This document shows, piece by piece, positions 6,387 through 6,918 of a stretch of DNA of 6,918 bases. A program made the position numbers and the translations under genes. How positions within the stretch are numbered: the stretch's first letter is position 1; every line of letters begins with the position of its first letter. The stretch lies in the NCBI GenBank assembly GCA_030599435.1, contig JAUVNZ010000086.1:1-6918 (forward strand), written 5' to 3'. Source of the DNA: Gammaproteobacteria bacterium. GTDB taxonomy: Bacteria > Pseudomonadota > Gammaproteobacteria > SZUA-152. The notes below the pieces were generated by a model. It was not told the origin of the DNA. It worked only from the letters and a program-made list of their open reading frames with translations, and did not search any database.

Positions 6387-6918
6387 ATGGATACAAAAAT
6401 GGGCAAAATCATTGCGGTAACTAACCAAAAGGGCGGGGTAGGTAAAACAACCACCAGCGTCAATTTGGCTGCCTCTTTGGTTGCGACCAAACGCAAGGTG
6501 CTGCTAGTTGATATTGATCCACAGGGTAATGCCACCATGGGCAGCGGTGTTAATAAACACGAGGTGGAATTATCCAGCTATCACGTACTAATGGAAGAAG
6601 CGACTGTGGCCGAGGCCGTCGTGACTACAAAAGAGGCAGGTTATGATTTACTGCCATCCAATGCTGATCTTACAGCCGCGGAAGTACAACTGTTACAACA
6701 AACCCGACGCGAACGTCGTTTGCGTGACGCCCTGGTCGAAATCATTGGCGATTACGATTACATCCTGATTGATTGTCCTCCCTCCCTGAACATGCTGACC
6801 CTTAATGCATTGGTGGCATCTCAGGCGGTAATGATTCCCATGCAATGCGAGTACTATGCGCTTGAAGGTTTGACTGCACTGGTTAATACCATCGAAGAAG
6901 TGCGCAGCTCCCTGAATC
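6387..6918 (+). CDS. parA: Chromosome-partitioning ATPase ParA (Soj), N-terminal part only
   Basis: The gene runs off the right edge; 177 complete codons are visible, about two thirds of a typical ParA of roughly 260 residues. ParA is a deviant-Walker ATPase that binds DNA non-specifically and acts with ParB and parS to segregate replication origins. The deviant Walker A motif is NQKGGVGKTTT (13-23, signature K15 and K20). Motif VDIDPQGNAT (41-50, D44) and Walker B ILIDCPPSL (126-134) follow, then PMQCEYYALEGL (151-162). The short N-terminus without a helix-turn-helix domain marks the chromosomal Soj type rather than a large plasmid ParA. ATG 6387 has a weak AGG upstream; a second in-frame ATG at 6399 would give the more typical start MGKIIAVTNQKGG, so the exact start is uncertain. 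Location after rsmG is the classic order, and parB would be expected next. Confidence 0.95.
   Translation, partial: MDTKMGKIIAVTNQKGGVGKTTTSVNLAASLVATKRKVLLVDIDPQGNATMGSGVNKHEVELSSYHVLMEEATVAEAVVTTKEAGYDLLPSNADLTAAEVQLLQQTRRERRLRDALVEIIGDYDYILIDCPPSLNMLTLNALVASQAVMIPMQCEYYALEGLTALVNTIEEVRSSLN

Noticed and set aside
6263..6538. Minus-strand open frame across the rsmG-parA junction
   Set aside because: It covers the conserved end of rsmG and the Walker A region of parA in antisense, with no independent support.

Overview
The window looks like ordinary chromosome from a gammaproteobacterium. MnmG, RsmG and ParA are all close to Pseudomonas/Escherichia-type proteins, and the order mnmG - rsmG - parA is the conserved gid/par block usually found near the replication origin. 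I cannot name the genus. No transposase, integrase, tRNA, rRNA, CRISPR array or phage gene is visible.

Left part, minus strand (1-2260): a tight three-gene operon read right to left. It holds a MoxR-type AAA+ ATPase (2260-1301), a DUF58 membrane protein (1292-273) and the first 86 codons of a TgpA-like (DUF3488) transglutaminase membrane protein that runs off the left edge. The gaps are only 8 and 14 bases. This is a widespread cassette, thought to act in envelope or periplasmic protein maturation.

Middle (2261-3202): a 291-base divergent intergenic region, a small two-helix membrane protein of 117 residues that I do not recognise (2552-2905), and a 297-base non-coding stretch. That stretch contains a 15-base tandem repeat directly after the small gene and a perfect 18-base palindrome.

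Right part, plus strand (3203-6918): mnmG (tRNA wobble-uridine modification), a secreted DUF302 protein, rsmG (16S rRNA m7G methyltransferase) and the first 177 codons of parA (chromosome partitioning). The gaps are 48, 44 and 26 bases with no terminator seen, so co-transcription is likely. The DUF302 gene interrupts the usual direct mnmG-rsmG adjacency and is the most unusual point of layout here. mnmE, the partner gene often upstream of mnmG, is absent from the window.

I do not see a convincing new multi-gene system. The items most worth a second look are the DUF302 insertion into the gid operon, the unrecognised small membrane protein with a possible lost or read-through C-terminal tail, and the palindrome upstream of mnmG.
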